A stretch of 64,000 nt of DNA from Datura wrightii (GCA_035772735.1 JASDFA010000016.1:171435001-171499000); one strand, 5' to 3'. Positions 34,115-46,371 are shown, numbered from the stretch's first letter. A program made the numbers and translations. Notes: generated by a model from the sequence alone, not told the origin.

Positions 34115-35871
34115 GGACCCACACGGCCAGCACATAAACTGAAGCACATATAGCCCCCACACGGCCTATAACAGCTAACCACAGGGAAATAGATACAATC
34201 TGCAAGCCTCTAGTAATAATATGATGGTCGGGACAAGGCACCGACCTACCCATAAACTATACAGTCAAAAGGGGTAAACATTATATCTATAGGCTCCGGA
34301 AGAAAGAAGCTAACTGTTCTGACGATGCTGGCTGAAAACTACGAGGGGCCTGCTCCTTATCTATCCGTACCTGCAGGCAAGTAATGCAGCGCCCCAAAAG
34401 GGCATCAGTATAATAGGTACTGAATATGTAAGGTGATAACTGTAAATAACTGAGTAGTAAAGGTAAAGTTGAAATAACTGAAAGAAAGGGGATAGAAGTC
34501 ATACCTGAGTAGCTAGGTTTCTATTATCTAGTATACCAACACTAAAGCAAACAAGAACCTTACCTGGCCCCCATAAGCCGGAAGGTACAACCAGCATAGA
34601 ACAACCCACATGGGGCCCCCATAAGCCCTGGTGACTACACATCAATCTATATACCCCTATCAAGGTCATAACAGGTCATACTGGTAACTATAGTTGTCCT
34701 GCCAGTCCCCTGGGTCTACAACTGAGCCCGCTCAGCTCCTGACTGTAGCTGTGTTTGAGTCTAGTGGACTCCTGATATCTACACCCCGGGAACTAGGCTC
34801 ATCGGGGGTATGGTGCCGATACGGCGTATGTATAATAGTCCAGCCATGGAGTGGAATCTATGAGGACTTGGGACGCCATCTTCTTCCCTTGCGAACAACA
34901 TGCTGCTCTTTCTGGAGCGACGTCATCTCGCCCCTGGAGGGCGTAAGCACAGCTAAAAACCCTGGGATTGGTCACAGAGGGCTATATAGACAAATCAAAT
35001 ACCAACACAATGTAGAATACTAGTCTCAGCTAATAACAACAACTCTCATGATTACGTACTCCTGATTCTCCTACTGGGATTTAGACTGAGTTATAATACC
35101 ATAGGAACGAACTTGCCGAAGGAAACTGCCTTAACATACCTCGATTGTCGGTTACTGATTAACTGGTGAGTTTCAGCTCGTATTCAACTGCAATCTTATT
35201 ATAGGAAGAATGAGGCTAATTTCAATACTAAATTCAAAGAAAACGATAACTTTATGTATAAATATTAATTATATTTCAACTTGGCAGATCATGATCGAAA
35301 ACTCGTAATTTCTCAAGAATCTAGAAGGGAGAAATGCTTACTTTAAGCCTGTGATCGTATTGACACCAATTTGGAGCAATTTCAATAACTTTATCTCGGC
35401 GAAGTTATGATTCGTTGAGCGAATTTCGCGAAACCAACTTCATAACAATGCTCCTCGTAGCTTTATACTTTGATACCCGAAGTTAATTTGAATTTGGGCA
35501 ACGTTTTACGGCGTAAATGGATGAAAATTATTGATTTTCTTTGTTATTTTCCTCTCTAGCCGTGTTTATATATTGAAAATAAACCAAAATCCAAGGAGAG
35601 AACATATATATAGTTGAGGCGATGGACAGGTCAACGTGGCACGGACCCTAACGCGCCATTTTATGGGCGTGCCACGGGGCCCAACGCAGAGGAGCAAGGT
35701 CCGTGCCACGTTGCCCCTTTGGGCAGCTGGCCCGGCCTTCTCTCGCGCAGTCCCGTCTCCATGCTCGATCAACCTTTCCCTTGGTCCTATTCTCGCACGT
35801 ATTGCACTCTAAAACTCTTAACTAACATATGAATAGGTCGACTAAACGTTAAAAACTTACGGGGTTTAACA
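34115..35871 (-). repeat. Truncated antisense LTR-Z in the Tek-2 3' LTR
   Basis: Reversed, it starts TGTTAAACCCCGTAAG (35871), like the Tek-3 LTR start, and follows the Tek-3 LTR through the GTGGGGCC segments (compare 53050-53110) before stopping abruptly at 34115. About 350 bases of the LTR end are missing, together with about 430 bases of host LTR. A CGTGCCACG-type palindrome cluster lies at 35620-35720. No gene is supported. Confidence 0.82.
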
Positions 35872-36636
35872 TCTACTATTGAATTATGAAGCATGGGAAA
35901 TTTTTATAACGTTTTCAATTAAAAATCATGTTTATAGCTTTATGAATTAAAAAGCCCATTGATGAGAAGTTCATGAAGGATGAGGTTTGTGATGAATGTA
36001 TGATGATCATGAGATATTATGATAAAAAACATGTTTTAAAGCTACCCATGTTTACAATTATATTTTTGATGTGAATTGAGTATTTCTAAGTATGATAAAG
36101 CTTTGGGCAATACCCACATGTCTAATTATGAAGTATGATTTCCCGAACTAAGCTTGCCACATGGTTTTGGAGCAAAGACTCCTAATTTTATTTTCAGTTT
36201 GTGGTATGTTTTGAGCTAAAGCTTCTCATATGCATGACTTCATATTTGAGATGTATTTATTGAGCTTCGTCAATAGACGATGTTGAGCTTGTTATAAAAC
36301 GATGTAGAGCATATGTATGTTTTTGGGAGTAGTGTCTAGCATCGAGTAGGCTAAGGGTCAATTACCCAATGCCTTAGAACTACGCACCAATGTAGGATGA
36401 TACTATTATATGTATTACTTCTGGACCTCCCTTGTGAACTATCCCCGACCCTAATAGCCCACGAGCTTGAATCGATATCATGGTATCGTTCCTAGCCCTG
36501 GAAAGCTTTGGACGACTCTAACCACTTGAGTGTGATAGTTGGGACCACGTAAGCTCTATCGTGGTATATCAGTTAAAAGATGAGTCTCCCGTTGTTCGTC
36601 ATGATTTCAGATATGCATATTCATTACTCATGAGAT

Positions 36637-36661
36637 TTATATATATATATATATATATATG
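36637..36661. repeat. (TA)n microsatellite in Tek-2 3' LTR
   Basis: About 12 TA units; shorter allele of 16773-16804. Confidence 0.85.
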
Positions 36662-37334
36662 CATGTTCTAAAGCAGGTTTGACTCAATGTTCATCTTTAC
36701 TTATAAATGTCAGAATTTAGCTTTGAGTCAATCTATTCAGTTATGATGTTATGAAATTATGTTATGTTATGTTATGAAGGGATCATGATTTCAGAAAGAA
36801 TGCATGCAAGCCTTACTCTCAGATTCTTAATGATTGTGTTTACATTATGCATTGTCTTTAAATGACTTTACTTACTTAAGCGATTTCACTTATCTTGCAT
36901 ACTCAGTACATTCCACGTACTAACCGCATACTCTATGTTGTATCATTTCATGATACAGGACCCAGCTCTCAGGTTCTGCCCCACTCTTAGTCCGCCTTCC
37001 GAGATAGCATCGTACATTGTTGGTGAGTCCTCATTTCTCAAGGGCCAGACATTTCAGATTTCCTATATGTATTTCAGTTTCAGTTTTCTTGAGTTAGTTG
37101 GGGTCTTGTCCCATTAACTCATCATGTTTAGAGGCTTTTTAGACATATGTATGTATTCAGCTTCGGATTTCATATTCTGATGTTGTGGTTGATTTAGACT
37201 TCCGCTATTATTATCTTTTTGATTTCTCAGTCTTATTGATTGAGTTAGATGTATGCTTATTCTATGGGTTGACTTGGGTCTCTCAAGGATCCTTGTCCCG
37301 TATTTCAATCCGAGCTTTCGGTCGGGTTGTGACA

Positions 37335-37339
37335 AAATA
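37335..37339. repeat. Right target-site duplication of Tek-2 (AAATA)
   Basis: Equals 15141-15145. Bases 37340-37378 are the continuation of the pre-insertion relic. Confidence 0.85.
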
Positions 37340-39233
37340 CTTCTCCTTATATTGTGGAGTTCCTTGATATTGAGGCATTGTCACGCCCCGAGCATACTAC
37401 CTGGGCGCGACTGGCACCTGAACCACGAGTGGCCTAAGTGAACACTTGACCTAGCTTACTACTAGCTGAGATTACATTAAAGTGTATGCGGAAGCAATAA
37501 CTGTAATGAGCTCAACTTAGTGAAAGACAAAATTAATAAACTACAACTGAGAATAATGTTAATAAGTAACATCAATGACACAACTCTATAACTAGTCTAT
37601 GAAACGTCTAAGTCTAAAAGATAGGTACTGGGACAAAGTTTTCACAACTATCTCAATCTCTACTAGAATAAAATACTAGATCAAACTGTGACACTCTGAA
37701 TGTAGGAGGCCTCACCAAAAGCTAGATGAAAGTGAGATCCTAACATTGTGTCTGCTGCTGATCCTGTCTACCTGACTCTGCATCATAATAAGATGCAGCT
37801 CCAAATGGCATTAGTATGTTGAATATACAGTATGTAAAATGGCTAAGTGAAACAATAGTTAAGAAAGAATCTCATAAACGAAAGAAGAAACTAACTGAAT
37901 AAACATGACTAAAATTGAAACTATGTATGATGCATAGAAGGCAATATGATCAATGTGTAAAATAGTTTATGCAATAAAACTCATGCATCAAATTTATCTC
38001 TGTAAATACATGTACAAGTAATGTATTTCTTAGTTGGGGAGTTTCTCATAACCGACACATTTATGAAGGAGCACATGATGCCAACTTCTTGACCAAGTTG
38101 GGAGAACCATCAAAGCCTTGTCAGGGCAGAGGATGAAACTGAAACTGCGGATCCAAACTGAAGTCCTTACTAGGGAATGTTTAAGGAGTCGCCCGAACCA
38201 ACGACACAATCTTATCCCACATCGGCTACGTAGTTCTGGGGCTCAGGGGTTATCTAAACCCTTCTCCATCTTGTACCAAATAATTCTCCCAAAACTGTGC
38301 TCATATAAATATTCCTATCCGAGACAGCTGAAAACATATTTTATAAAGCACTTTAGCTATAGTTATAATAGATGTTTTAAAAAAAGAACTCTTGTTGAGC
38401 CTTGGCTTAAAATCTCTGTACTTTACTCATGAGCCTTAGCTCAAAACTATAATTTGAAAACTTGTGAGCTGCTATGCTAAAAAAAATTGATTTTTAAAAA
38501 TAGGAATTTACTTTATCTTTTGAAAATCATGTTATAAACTGTACTTTCTTTCTCGAAATCTCTTTATCAAAACTCTCTTAAAATCTACTCAACTTTATAA
38601 AAGTAATGCATTTATCTCATATTATAATGCTTTTAAAAATAATGACTTTTATGCAATTGGGTTCATGGGATAAGAGACGTGAACCATCATCAATCAATCA
38701 AGAATCAAGAGATATTATCAATAAACATCAAGGGAGTAATGACCAACAACCAAGAGATACAATAGACAATTCAATATGAAGAATTCAACAATGAATAATT
38801 CAACATATAGAAAAGAAGACCAAATCAAGAAATTGGGAAAAATATCTAGCTTTAACTTCAATAAACTCTTACTTAGATGTAGGGCATGAGTAAGAATATA
38901 ATTCTTCACTTACGTTAGTCTTACATGCCTCAAATGCTCCAATCTTCATTGGAGAATCAGGAAAACTAACTCTGAAAACATTTAGAACTAGTGTCCTCAA
39001 TGATTCCTAGAGTTTTGCATCAAGAATCTTATAAGAATCCATATCTTAGGGTTAGTAATTGATATTTTAACCTTATGAATGAAGGAGAAGACTTATCTTG
39101 GAGAAACGTATGATCGAAGATGTTTGGAGAGCCTAATTCCTCTTCAAAATCGTGAAATTTAGGGAGAATATAAGGTCTGGACATTTGTATATTATATGCG
39201 TAATGTTAGGAATAATTTCCAACTCAAAATAGG

Positions 39234-39265
<32 letters not shown>
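39234..39265. repeat. Compound (TA)n(GA)n microsatellite
   Basis: TA repeats run into GA repeats inside antisense LTR-Y, close to where its TATA/leader region should be. Confidence 0.9.
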
Positions 39266-39348
39266 GTAGGGTCGGTATAGGGTCGACGTGCCGCATCGAT
39301 TATAGCACCAGACTATCCTCTCTGAATTTTGGCCCTGGCGTGTTGCGC

Positions 39349-41704
39349 TGTAATTCCCCAAAAGTCCCTAAAACTAGACTTAGGATTTGTACTGTGATCA
39401 GAAGAAAAAGTTTGAAAAATTCCTCAGAACTACTCATTGTACGAGTTGTGGGAAGTAGTAACGGATCACGGGTTCCAGTCTTGGCGAAATATTTGGTCGA
39501 CAGGTCCAGGACCAATGAGCCATGGAACGACTCATGGGTTCCCATAATGGGTCATTGATTGGAGTCGTCATTTGGTTTTTTATTGACAAGGTGGATGGAA
39601 TGAGTCGTGGTATGACCCGTTGTAAGGAACAATGAGTCATGATTAGTACTCGTAGGAAGGCGCAGCGAAAGTTGGCGCAGTGACAATGGATGGTCTAATG
39701 ACCCATTCTCACATGGCATGACCCATTTCTAGTGTCGGTGGTGGAAAGACAAAAGCTTTACTTGTGGAGTTAGTGGTGACGATGAGAGGACACAGTAGGT
39801 CATTGTGTCAGGTAATGACTCATCCCGTCGAGTCATCATTCGAAGGCCTGAAAACTGAGGAACTTGGGAAGGAAGTAACGAGCGATGTAATGAGTCATTG
39901 GATCAAGGGAAGACTCGTTGGTTGAGTCATGACATATGGAAGTGTGATTTTTTCTATGAAACCAGTAAGGGTATTTTTGTAATTCCTAAGCTCCTAGGCC
40001 CTAAACTACATCATTTTAAGCCATGAAAGAAGTGTATTAAGGGAGTTTAACCTATTCTAATTCATTCAACTCCTATGCATGCAAGTTTAGAGGTTTTCTA
40101 TTGAAGATCAAGCTTAAATCCTTAAATTTCTTCTCCAAATCTCTTGGGCTTTCAAAGACAAGTATAGATTCAACTTACCCAGATATGTAGAGCTATGAAT
40201 AAGAGTTCCTTTCACTCTCATGCTCAAAATTCTCTTTAATTCTATGAATTTAAGTTCTAGATCAAGTTCATGATCTTATGGGATTTTAATTAAATTTTAT
40301 GAAATTCTCTATGATTAATTTATGGGTCAATCCCCTCTATATTTCAAAGTATGTTTGAAGATTCATCAGCAGATTTTATATCTATTTTGATTATAAAATT
40401 ATGATTTCAAGTTTTAGAAAATTATGCTCAATTATGCAAGTTTCATGAAAAAACAAGTTTATGATTTATGATTTCAAGTATGACGAGATATCTATCATGA
40501 ATGAATTATTATAAATTACTCATGTAAGAATCTATGATTTTTCTTATGAAGTCTATTTCAAGTGTGCATGATTTTAAGATTTGGGCAAGCTCACACAGGT
40601 TAAGCATGTTTTCATGATTCATCTTAATTCTATAAAATCATCTTACCATATGATTTTGGAGTCTATACTCCCACTTTCAGCTTATGGTATATCTTCAGCT
40701 TTACTGAAAAATGATGGTGAGCATGTTGCATGTTTTTTGGAGCAGTGTCTAGCACCTAGTAGGCTAGGGGTTCAGGTAAACCTCGGGTCTCAGAATTGCG
40801 CACCAACGTAGGTTTATATATATACATTGGGACCTCCCTTGTGAGCTTCCCCTGCCCCTACAGTGGCCTTCAACTTGATATCTATATCATGGTAGCGTCC
40901 TTAACCCTAGCAAGGCTTTAGACGGCTATGCCCACTTGAGTGTGATAGTTGATTCATCGCATAAGCTCTATCGTGATGGTGTCAGTTGTGATGAGTCTCC
41001 CATTATTCTTCATAATTTTAGTTATGCATTTTTATGACTTTTGGTATTATGTTTCTAGCAGGTTTGACCCAATGATCAGTTTATAAGATTTTACTTATGA
41101 TTTCAGTTATGGCAAGCCATATGATTCTATTTCATATTTGGGTCATTCTATTTAGATATGAAATTCAATTTATGACTATACACGTTTTCAAATATCAGCA
41201 TGCAACCCTTACTCTCATGATCTTATGATTTATGTTCATGTGCATGATTTCAGTTTATACTTGCTCAACATGTTTTACTTACCATTCATACTCAGTACAT
41301 GATATAGGTTCAGATGATCAGACTCAGTTGCGCCGCTAGGCAGTTTTCCCACTGCTTAGTTCAGTTTCTCTCATTGATGAGTCCTCATCATTCAAGGACC
41401 TTCAGTTTGATGTAGAGTTATGTCATTTCAGTTTTCATACTTTAGTGAGCTAGTTGGGGATGTTGTACTATCAACTCTCCAGGCATGTTAGAGGCTTATC
41501 AGACAATATGTAGAATTTCAACTTTGTCAGTATTGACTCTGTATGGTTGATATGTATTCAGACTTCCGCTTATTCATGTTTAATTTATCAGATTTCGCTT
41601 GATGTATATGCTTTAGTTATCATTTTCATGTCATGGGTAGACTTGGAGCCATTCATAGTTCTAGGTTCTGTGTCACGGTCCGGACCTATATTCGGGTTGT
41701 GACA
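39349..41704 (+). repeat. Solo LTR-X, forward, inserted in LTR-Y
   Basis: It starts TGTAATTCCCCAAAAG and ends TTGTGACA, colinear with the Tek-2 LTR (for example 39970-40110 against 15650-15810). Flanks TGCGC (39344-39348) and TGCAC (41705-41709) are a five-base TSD with one change. No internal domain is present, so it arose by LTR-LTR recombination. A palindrome island (GAGTCRTGG type) covers about 39430-39930. Confidence 0.85.
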
Positions 41705-42214
41705 TGCACCACTCGAATGAATTTTTTTTTGGCTGAAGTTTGGTCCGAGGCACTGGGCATCTCTTATAGAGCCTATCTGATGAAAAGAAATTCGTTTGAA
41801 GTTTAGTCTCGGGCGATAGGCACCCCTTATAGCGCCTAACTTGACTGTGTCTCATTAAAATGCCCATAACTTTTTACTCCAAACTCTGATTAATGCAAGG
41901 TTAGATATGTTGAAAAGAAGAATCAAAGATATTCAATTTGAGGGGTTGAATCACCCAAAAATACTACGTAAATTGGGAGTTATGGTTATTTAAAGTTGAA
42001 CCTTGTAAGTACTTGCATGAAAACTCAATCAGTAGAAAAGCTCTCAACTCAAATCTATGCTAGAGGTTCCTTATAAACTTAATTTGTATCCAATGCACTT
42101 CTCACACATAAGAATTAGTCTTAACACCTAGTTTTCATAAAAATTTAGTCGGGTTTAGGTCTATCTACACACCTAGACGATTTCAAACTTAGCTCGAAAG
42201 TCTGAGGTGTTACG

Positions 42215-44583
42215 ATATCTCACCTCGGGATCATTCATCCTCAAATGAAAGTCATGGACATAGAGAGGATATATGACTAAAACTTTCTAAATGTTTTGGT
42301 TGAGTTTCCTTCATTGGTGGGACTAACTTAATTTAATGTCTATTAGCAGACCAGGATAACTATTACGAGTCACATCAGACATTGAAAACTGTATCAAACT
42401 GAAGAATTGCATGGAAACATAGTTTTGGGCGCCTCTTAATGCATGGAGTAAAAATACGACATCTTTTTTCTTAAGTGACATGACTGACAACCCTTAATCT
42501 TATAAATACCTTGTTAACTCACCAACTTCTCTGAATACCATACTTATCATTCACAACCTATAATTCTCACCTATGCTCATAGTGATACTAAAGTGTGAGT
42601 CTAATAGCAGGTTTTCATCACGTTCAAGCCTAACTCGACTAAGTCTCTTGCATCTAGAGTTATCCCCCAAGAATACTACTTCTTTTTCTTATAATGAAGA
42701 TCACTCAACCTCGAGCTCTAATCAAGGAGTCACTAGTCCCACAATGAAATGTTTCACATATATATATCATCACAACATTCAAGTCTATCACTATAATCAT
42801 CTTATAGTTTCTCTGTAGCTTACACTATCTGAGAATTCTCCCATCTTCTCTAACATATCTAATAACTGCAACTTCATGAACTTCTACAAAGAGACACACT
42901 AAAAATTTCATCTAACTACTACACATGACCAATCCTTACACATGACCAATCCTTACATTGCATTTCATCCACACTTATAATCTAAGATGGAATTAGTACA
43001 CTGCAATTATCATCAAAGAAGTATCTACGTTCTCCCATCCTTCCCTTAATTAGCTTCTTTTACTACCATCTATCAAGTCAAAAGAAGGATCACTGAAAGA
43101 ATAGAGTATGAGCATTAGGAATACGAGGGATACAACCCAATCATAACCTATACTTAGCATGACTTTGTCACTCAAGGTGAGGTCTAAGGAATCAAGTGCA
43201 AAGGGCATGAGTACTTCACATACTAGGCACATAAGGCATGAATAGAAGGGTTATTATGAGCATACACGTTGTAACCACCATCACCATTATAGGTGAACGT
43301 ACGTACAGATTAGAGTAAGAAAATCATAAGCATGAATCATTCAAGAAATCTAATCTGAGGCATATACATGATGTAGCATGATTTTATTAGCTATTAAGGT
43401 GTATCTTGAGGACTGAGTTCATAGAACTGAGCATACTGTAATACATGAGTTTATATATATAACGAATCTCATAACATAAAGCTGAGATTTATGAAACCAT
43501 AGAGTAAGACTAGGATCGTTGTCTGAAGCGGTTGTTTCTCATTCTAAGAATCTGAGTATGGGCATGGTTATGCATAGAGTACTTGGACATTAGACATGGT
43601 CATGGCATTAATACATATGACACAATCAGAGTGTCATGTTGGCTGAAGTGAAAGGAATACACTTGAATAAGAATGGATTGACATCCCATAGCTACTATTC
43701 TGGGACTTTTTCATAATTGGAATCTCAAGACTTGACTAGGTTCTTCACCTTATCATCTCCCCTTTAGCTCTAGAGCCAATGATCGAAGTCTTTGGACCTC
43801 TCCTTTAAACTAGGCTATAATCAAATAACTCTTGTGCGGGGTATTACTACACATATAAATACTAAGCTCTCCCTCGACAACTACATCTATAGGTACTAAA
43901 ATTTATGCTAGGATTTCTTTCTTAGGTAACTCCTAACTTCCCTTTTTCCTCTAAGTCGATCATTGTAGGATTCATACTCTTTCCGTTGTATCAACTTCAT
44001 ACATCCAATCCTCTATCCATCTAATAAAAAGGTTAAAGCTTATACTAAGTGGCTCAAAATCATCTGCCTTATTTAAGATTCTCCATCTTCGGCTCTACAC
44101 CATATAGTACATACCTATCATTCTTCACACTTTTCAACTTAAGAATACTAAACTAGGCACACATAGCAGTTTAGGAGCTTAGAATATAATATAAGTACCT
44201 TCTACCTTGGTGCACATCTTTCTTTCTAACATTCAAGGCTCTAGTTCACCTAATGAGTTAGCCTCCAATCACCTATACTAAATCTTTTTCTAACACATTG
44301 ACATGCCATCATGATCTTCTACTTTAGTTCAAATATGATCTAAGTCATCTTTACCAAAAACTCTTTCTTTAAATACTACCATGGAATCTACACCAAACTT
44401 AATACTATTTGGTCAACACCAAGAGATTTATAATCCCATTACTTTCCTTATAGATACATGACTATGGCTACATACTTCCCTCAATCACACTTCTAACTTC
44501 ATATTTCTGCTCTAGGTTCATTCTAGTACTCATGGCTCACACAACCCAAATCATACTATCTCTATGGTGACAATACTATCCAA
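42215..44583 (-). other. Internal region of antisense element Y, no recognisable gene
   Basis: About 2.4 kb next to a polypurine tract but without any integrase, chromodomain or other protein motif on either strand; the longest open frame is about 80 codons. It continues at 63128-63580 beyond Tek-3. It may be the non-coding interior of a non-autonomous element or too decayed to read. Confidence 0.5.
44579..44583. repeat. Left target-site duplication of Tek-3 (TCCAA)
   Basis: Equals 63123-63127. Confidence 0.88.
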
Positions 44584-44803
44584 TGTTACACCCCGTAAAT
44601 GTTAACGATTAGTAAGCGTACACGTGGATTTGTGATGAATAAAGAGAGCGTGACACGTGTAGAAAAGCCTCGGAAGCAGGGTCGGATGAAACCAGCGCGT
44701 TGCGCCAGCCAGCAGCGCACTGGCCAGCGCGGCGCGCCAGGCCTGCTGGCTCTATGACAGGCCCGGCGCAGCACTAGGGTTGCTACGATGGTCGGCGCGA
44801 AGC
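44584..44803 (+). repeat. 5' LTR-Z of Tek-3, first piece
   Basis: TGTTACACCCCGTAAATG start, as at 61111. Rich in GCGC palindromes (CCAGCGCG, GGCGCGCC). Cut at 44803 by Ath-3 and resumes at 51555. Confidence 0.9.
44799..44803. repeat. Left target-site duplication of Ath-3 (GAAGC)
   Basis: 51550-51554 reads GAACC, a four-out-of-five match. Confidence 0.65.
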
Positions 44804-45551
44804 TGATATGCTGTGAGTTTACATCACTTTCGACGCTCAAAACTAAGAAAATAGCATGGACTTAAGTATATTTATATGGCTATAAGGAACTTTTTCTTTG
44901 GTTACAGGATAAATAGGTGTTGGAGAAAAAATGTGCAAAAGATAGCCTAAAAGTGAAGAAAATAGGCTTAAATCACAGTCCTCAGTATGAGCCGTAGGAA
45001 GGTGCTACGAGTCGTACTGCTGATCGTGAGAAGTTTCAGAAGGATAAGGATGAAAAGGTGTCTCCCACGACTCTCAATATGAGTCGTGCAAATCTTGTAT
45101 GGGCCATAGTAAAGAAGTCATGGGAAGATTCAGAAAATTTGCACAAGAGGCTGACTCCTACTATGGATAGACAATACGAGTCGTGGCAGCAAGGTACGGG
45201 TCGTACCAAAGCACTCGTGATGAACTTCAGAAAAATTTCAAAGACACAGAGTCAAGCCACGGATGCTTAGTACAATTCGTAGGAAGCATGTATGATTCGT
45301 ACCAAGGTCCAACACTCAGCCAAATTCAGCCAGCCAATGACCTACCAGAAGCAGGTACGACCCGTACATACCTACTATGGGTCGTAGGACAAGTCGTGCT
45401 GCAGGCAGCTTCAGTTATGGAAATACATCCTGTTAGCCTAGGAAAAGGATTTTTATGTCTGTATAAATACGTTTTATGTTTTATTTTCATTAGAGAGAGG
45501 TAATTAGGAGTGATTAGAATTGATTAGCAATGAAATTAAGGAGACTTAGAC
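44804..45551 (+). repeat. 5' LTR of Ath-3, U3/R part only
   Basis: It matches the 3' LTR from 50093 to about 50828, then stops at ACTTAGAC. The remaining about 720 bases of LTR are absent. It contains the island of TACGRGTCGTA palindromes (44985-45386) and TATAAATA at 45462. Confidence 0.92.
45462..45469 (+). promoter_or_regulatory. TATA box in 5' LTR of Ath-3
   Basis: TATAAATA, 75 bases after the last palindrome of the U3 island and about 90 bases before the first exon ATG. The 3' LTR has lost two bases here (TGATAAATA near 50738). Confidence 0.55.
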
Positions 45552-45552
45552 T

Positions 45553-45677
45553 ATGAATCCTACCTTCAAACCTCTCACACCCGTAACTCAAAAGCTAGGA
45601 GTCCTAGAGCAATTTCGTGCTCAAGTTAAGCGCGACTCGACCACATTTGTGATTACCAGTCGAGGAAAGAAGCAACA
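45553..45677 (+). CDS. Candidate first exon of Ath-3 ORF2 (about 42 codons)
   Basis: ATG 45553 opens a 42-codon frame (MNPTFKPLTP ... ITSRGKKQQ) ending at TAA 45679. Just before the stop lies CA/GTAAGT, a strong plant 5' splice site with the exon ending at 45677. Joining to the acceptor at 46371 completes a CAG codon and enters ATG 46373 in frame. The ITSRGKK end faintly recalls the TTRSGK linker of Athila gag, so this may instead be a scrap of gag-pro. It begins only one base after the LTR homology ends. Confidence 0.45.
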
Positions 45678-46371
45678 GTAAGTAATGCATTGAATATCGA
45701 AAAATCTTAACTTGCTTGAATCTTTCACTGTCAAAACCCCTGTGAGTATTGACTTTGCTCCAAAAATTTCAAAAATACAATGATCAGGGAGCTTATCAAA
45801 CTATGAACGACTGGAAAACATTATCTTTTTGTTGGGTTAAACTTGTGAATTGAAGTTTTCAAAAGTTGACTTACAGGTAGTGATTCAGAAGGGGGGGGGG
45901 ATGAGTAGTGTTTAATTGATTGCATGATATGCCTAGACTTGGGAAATCTTAGTAGCCAAATTATGAAAAGAACCCCTGCAAACTGAACTAAATTTGAATA
46001 ATCCAAAGTGGTATGAAGCACAGTATGGTTTGTAGTTTGTCACTATGAGTTGTACTGAGCATTCGTACCAAAGAACAGAATAGGTCTAATCAAAAGAGTC
46101 CTTCCTACGACTTGTGGAATTGACCTACGGGTCGTACCACGAGTTGTGGAAAAATACAAAGGAAATGATAATGTTGAGGATTCATCAGACGACTCAAGGT
46201 ACGGGTCATACCTTCGTGGTATGAGTAGTAACATGCATATAGAGTTTCTAGCCTTCATACGAGTCATACCTTCATGGTACGACCCGTAATGTCGACTCAT
46301 GTTAAGAATATAACAATGTTATCTTCTTGTTTTTTTTCTCAAATACGGAATTCTAACTTTCTTCTCTACAG
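45678..46371 (+). other. Candidate intron of Ath-3 ORF2, 694 bases, with palindrome island
   Basis: Starts GTAAGT, ends with TTCTAAC, a pyrimidine tract and CTACAG. Between about 46106 and 46289 it contains several copies of the same palindromes as the element's LTR (TACGGGTCGTACC at 46126, CACGAGTTGTGG at 46138, TACGAGTCATA at 46258, GTACGACCCGTA at 46278). A G10 run lies at 45891-45900. Alternatively the island is a promoter for an unspliced ORF2. Confidence 0.5.

Larger units (their letters stand above)
15146..37334 (+). mobile_element. Tek-2: Tekay-like chromovirus with LTR-X type LTRs, carrying Ath-2 and an LTR-Z insert
   Basis: The parts are 5' LTR 15146-17479, primer site, gag, pol to 21300, the Ath-2 insertion 21301-32381, rest of pol to 33407, polypurine tract and 3' LTR 33653-37334 with an internal insert. 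Five-base TSDs AAATA flank it. All coding parts are broken, and the same nonsense codons occur in both copies of its duplicated pol block, so it was dead before that duplication. Confidence 0.93.
33653..37334 (+). repeat. 3' LTR of Tek-2 (LTR-X family), interrupted
   Basis: TGTTATATCCCGG at the start and TTGTGACA at the end. The left piece 33653-34114 and right piece 35872-37334 match the 5' LTR. The segment equal to about 15570-16000 of the 5' LTR is missing and replaced by an antisense LTR-Z remnant. Confidence 0.92.
37379..42214 (-). repeat. Antisense LTR-Y (3' LTR of element Y), split by a solo LTR-X
   Basis: The plus strand starts TGTCACGCCCCG, the reverse of an LTR end, and the far edge at 42214 reads CGTAACACCTC reversed. 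Pieces are 37379-39348 and 41710-42214, about 2.47 kb together. The U3 part shares GGAGTAAAAAGTTATGGGCA with Tek-1's LTR (near 5701). Just beyond 42214 lies a reversed polypurine tract (CCCGAGGTGAGATAT), preceded by the CATTTGAGGATGAATG phrase typical of chromovirus 3' ends. The strand is therefore minus. Confidence 0.8.

Noticed and set aside
35614..35832. Possible small host gene in the insert at 34115-35871
   Set aside because: The stretch aligns in reverse to LTR-Z; the frame has no motif.
42573..43232. Host gene exons in the ORF-less stretch 42215-44583
   Set aside because: Frames are short, AT-rich and without splice-linked motifs; the polypurine tract at its edge indicates retroelement interior.
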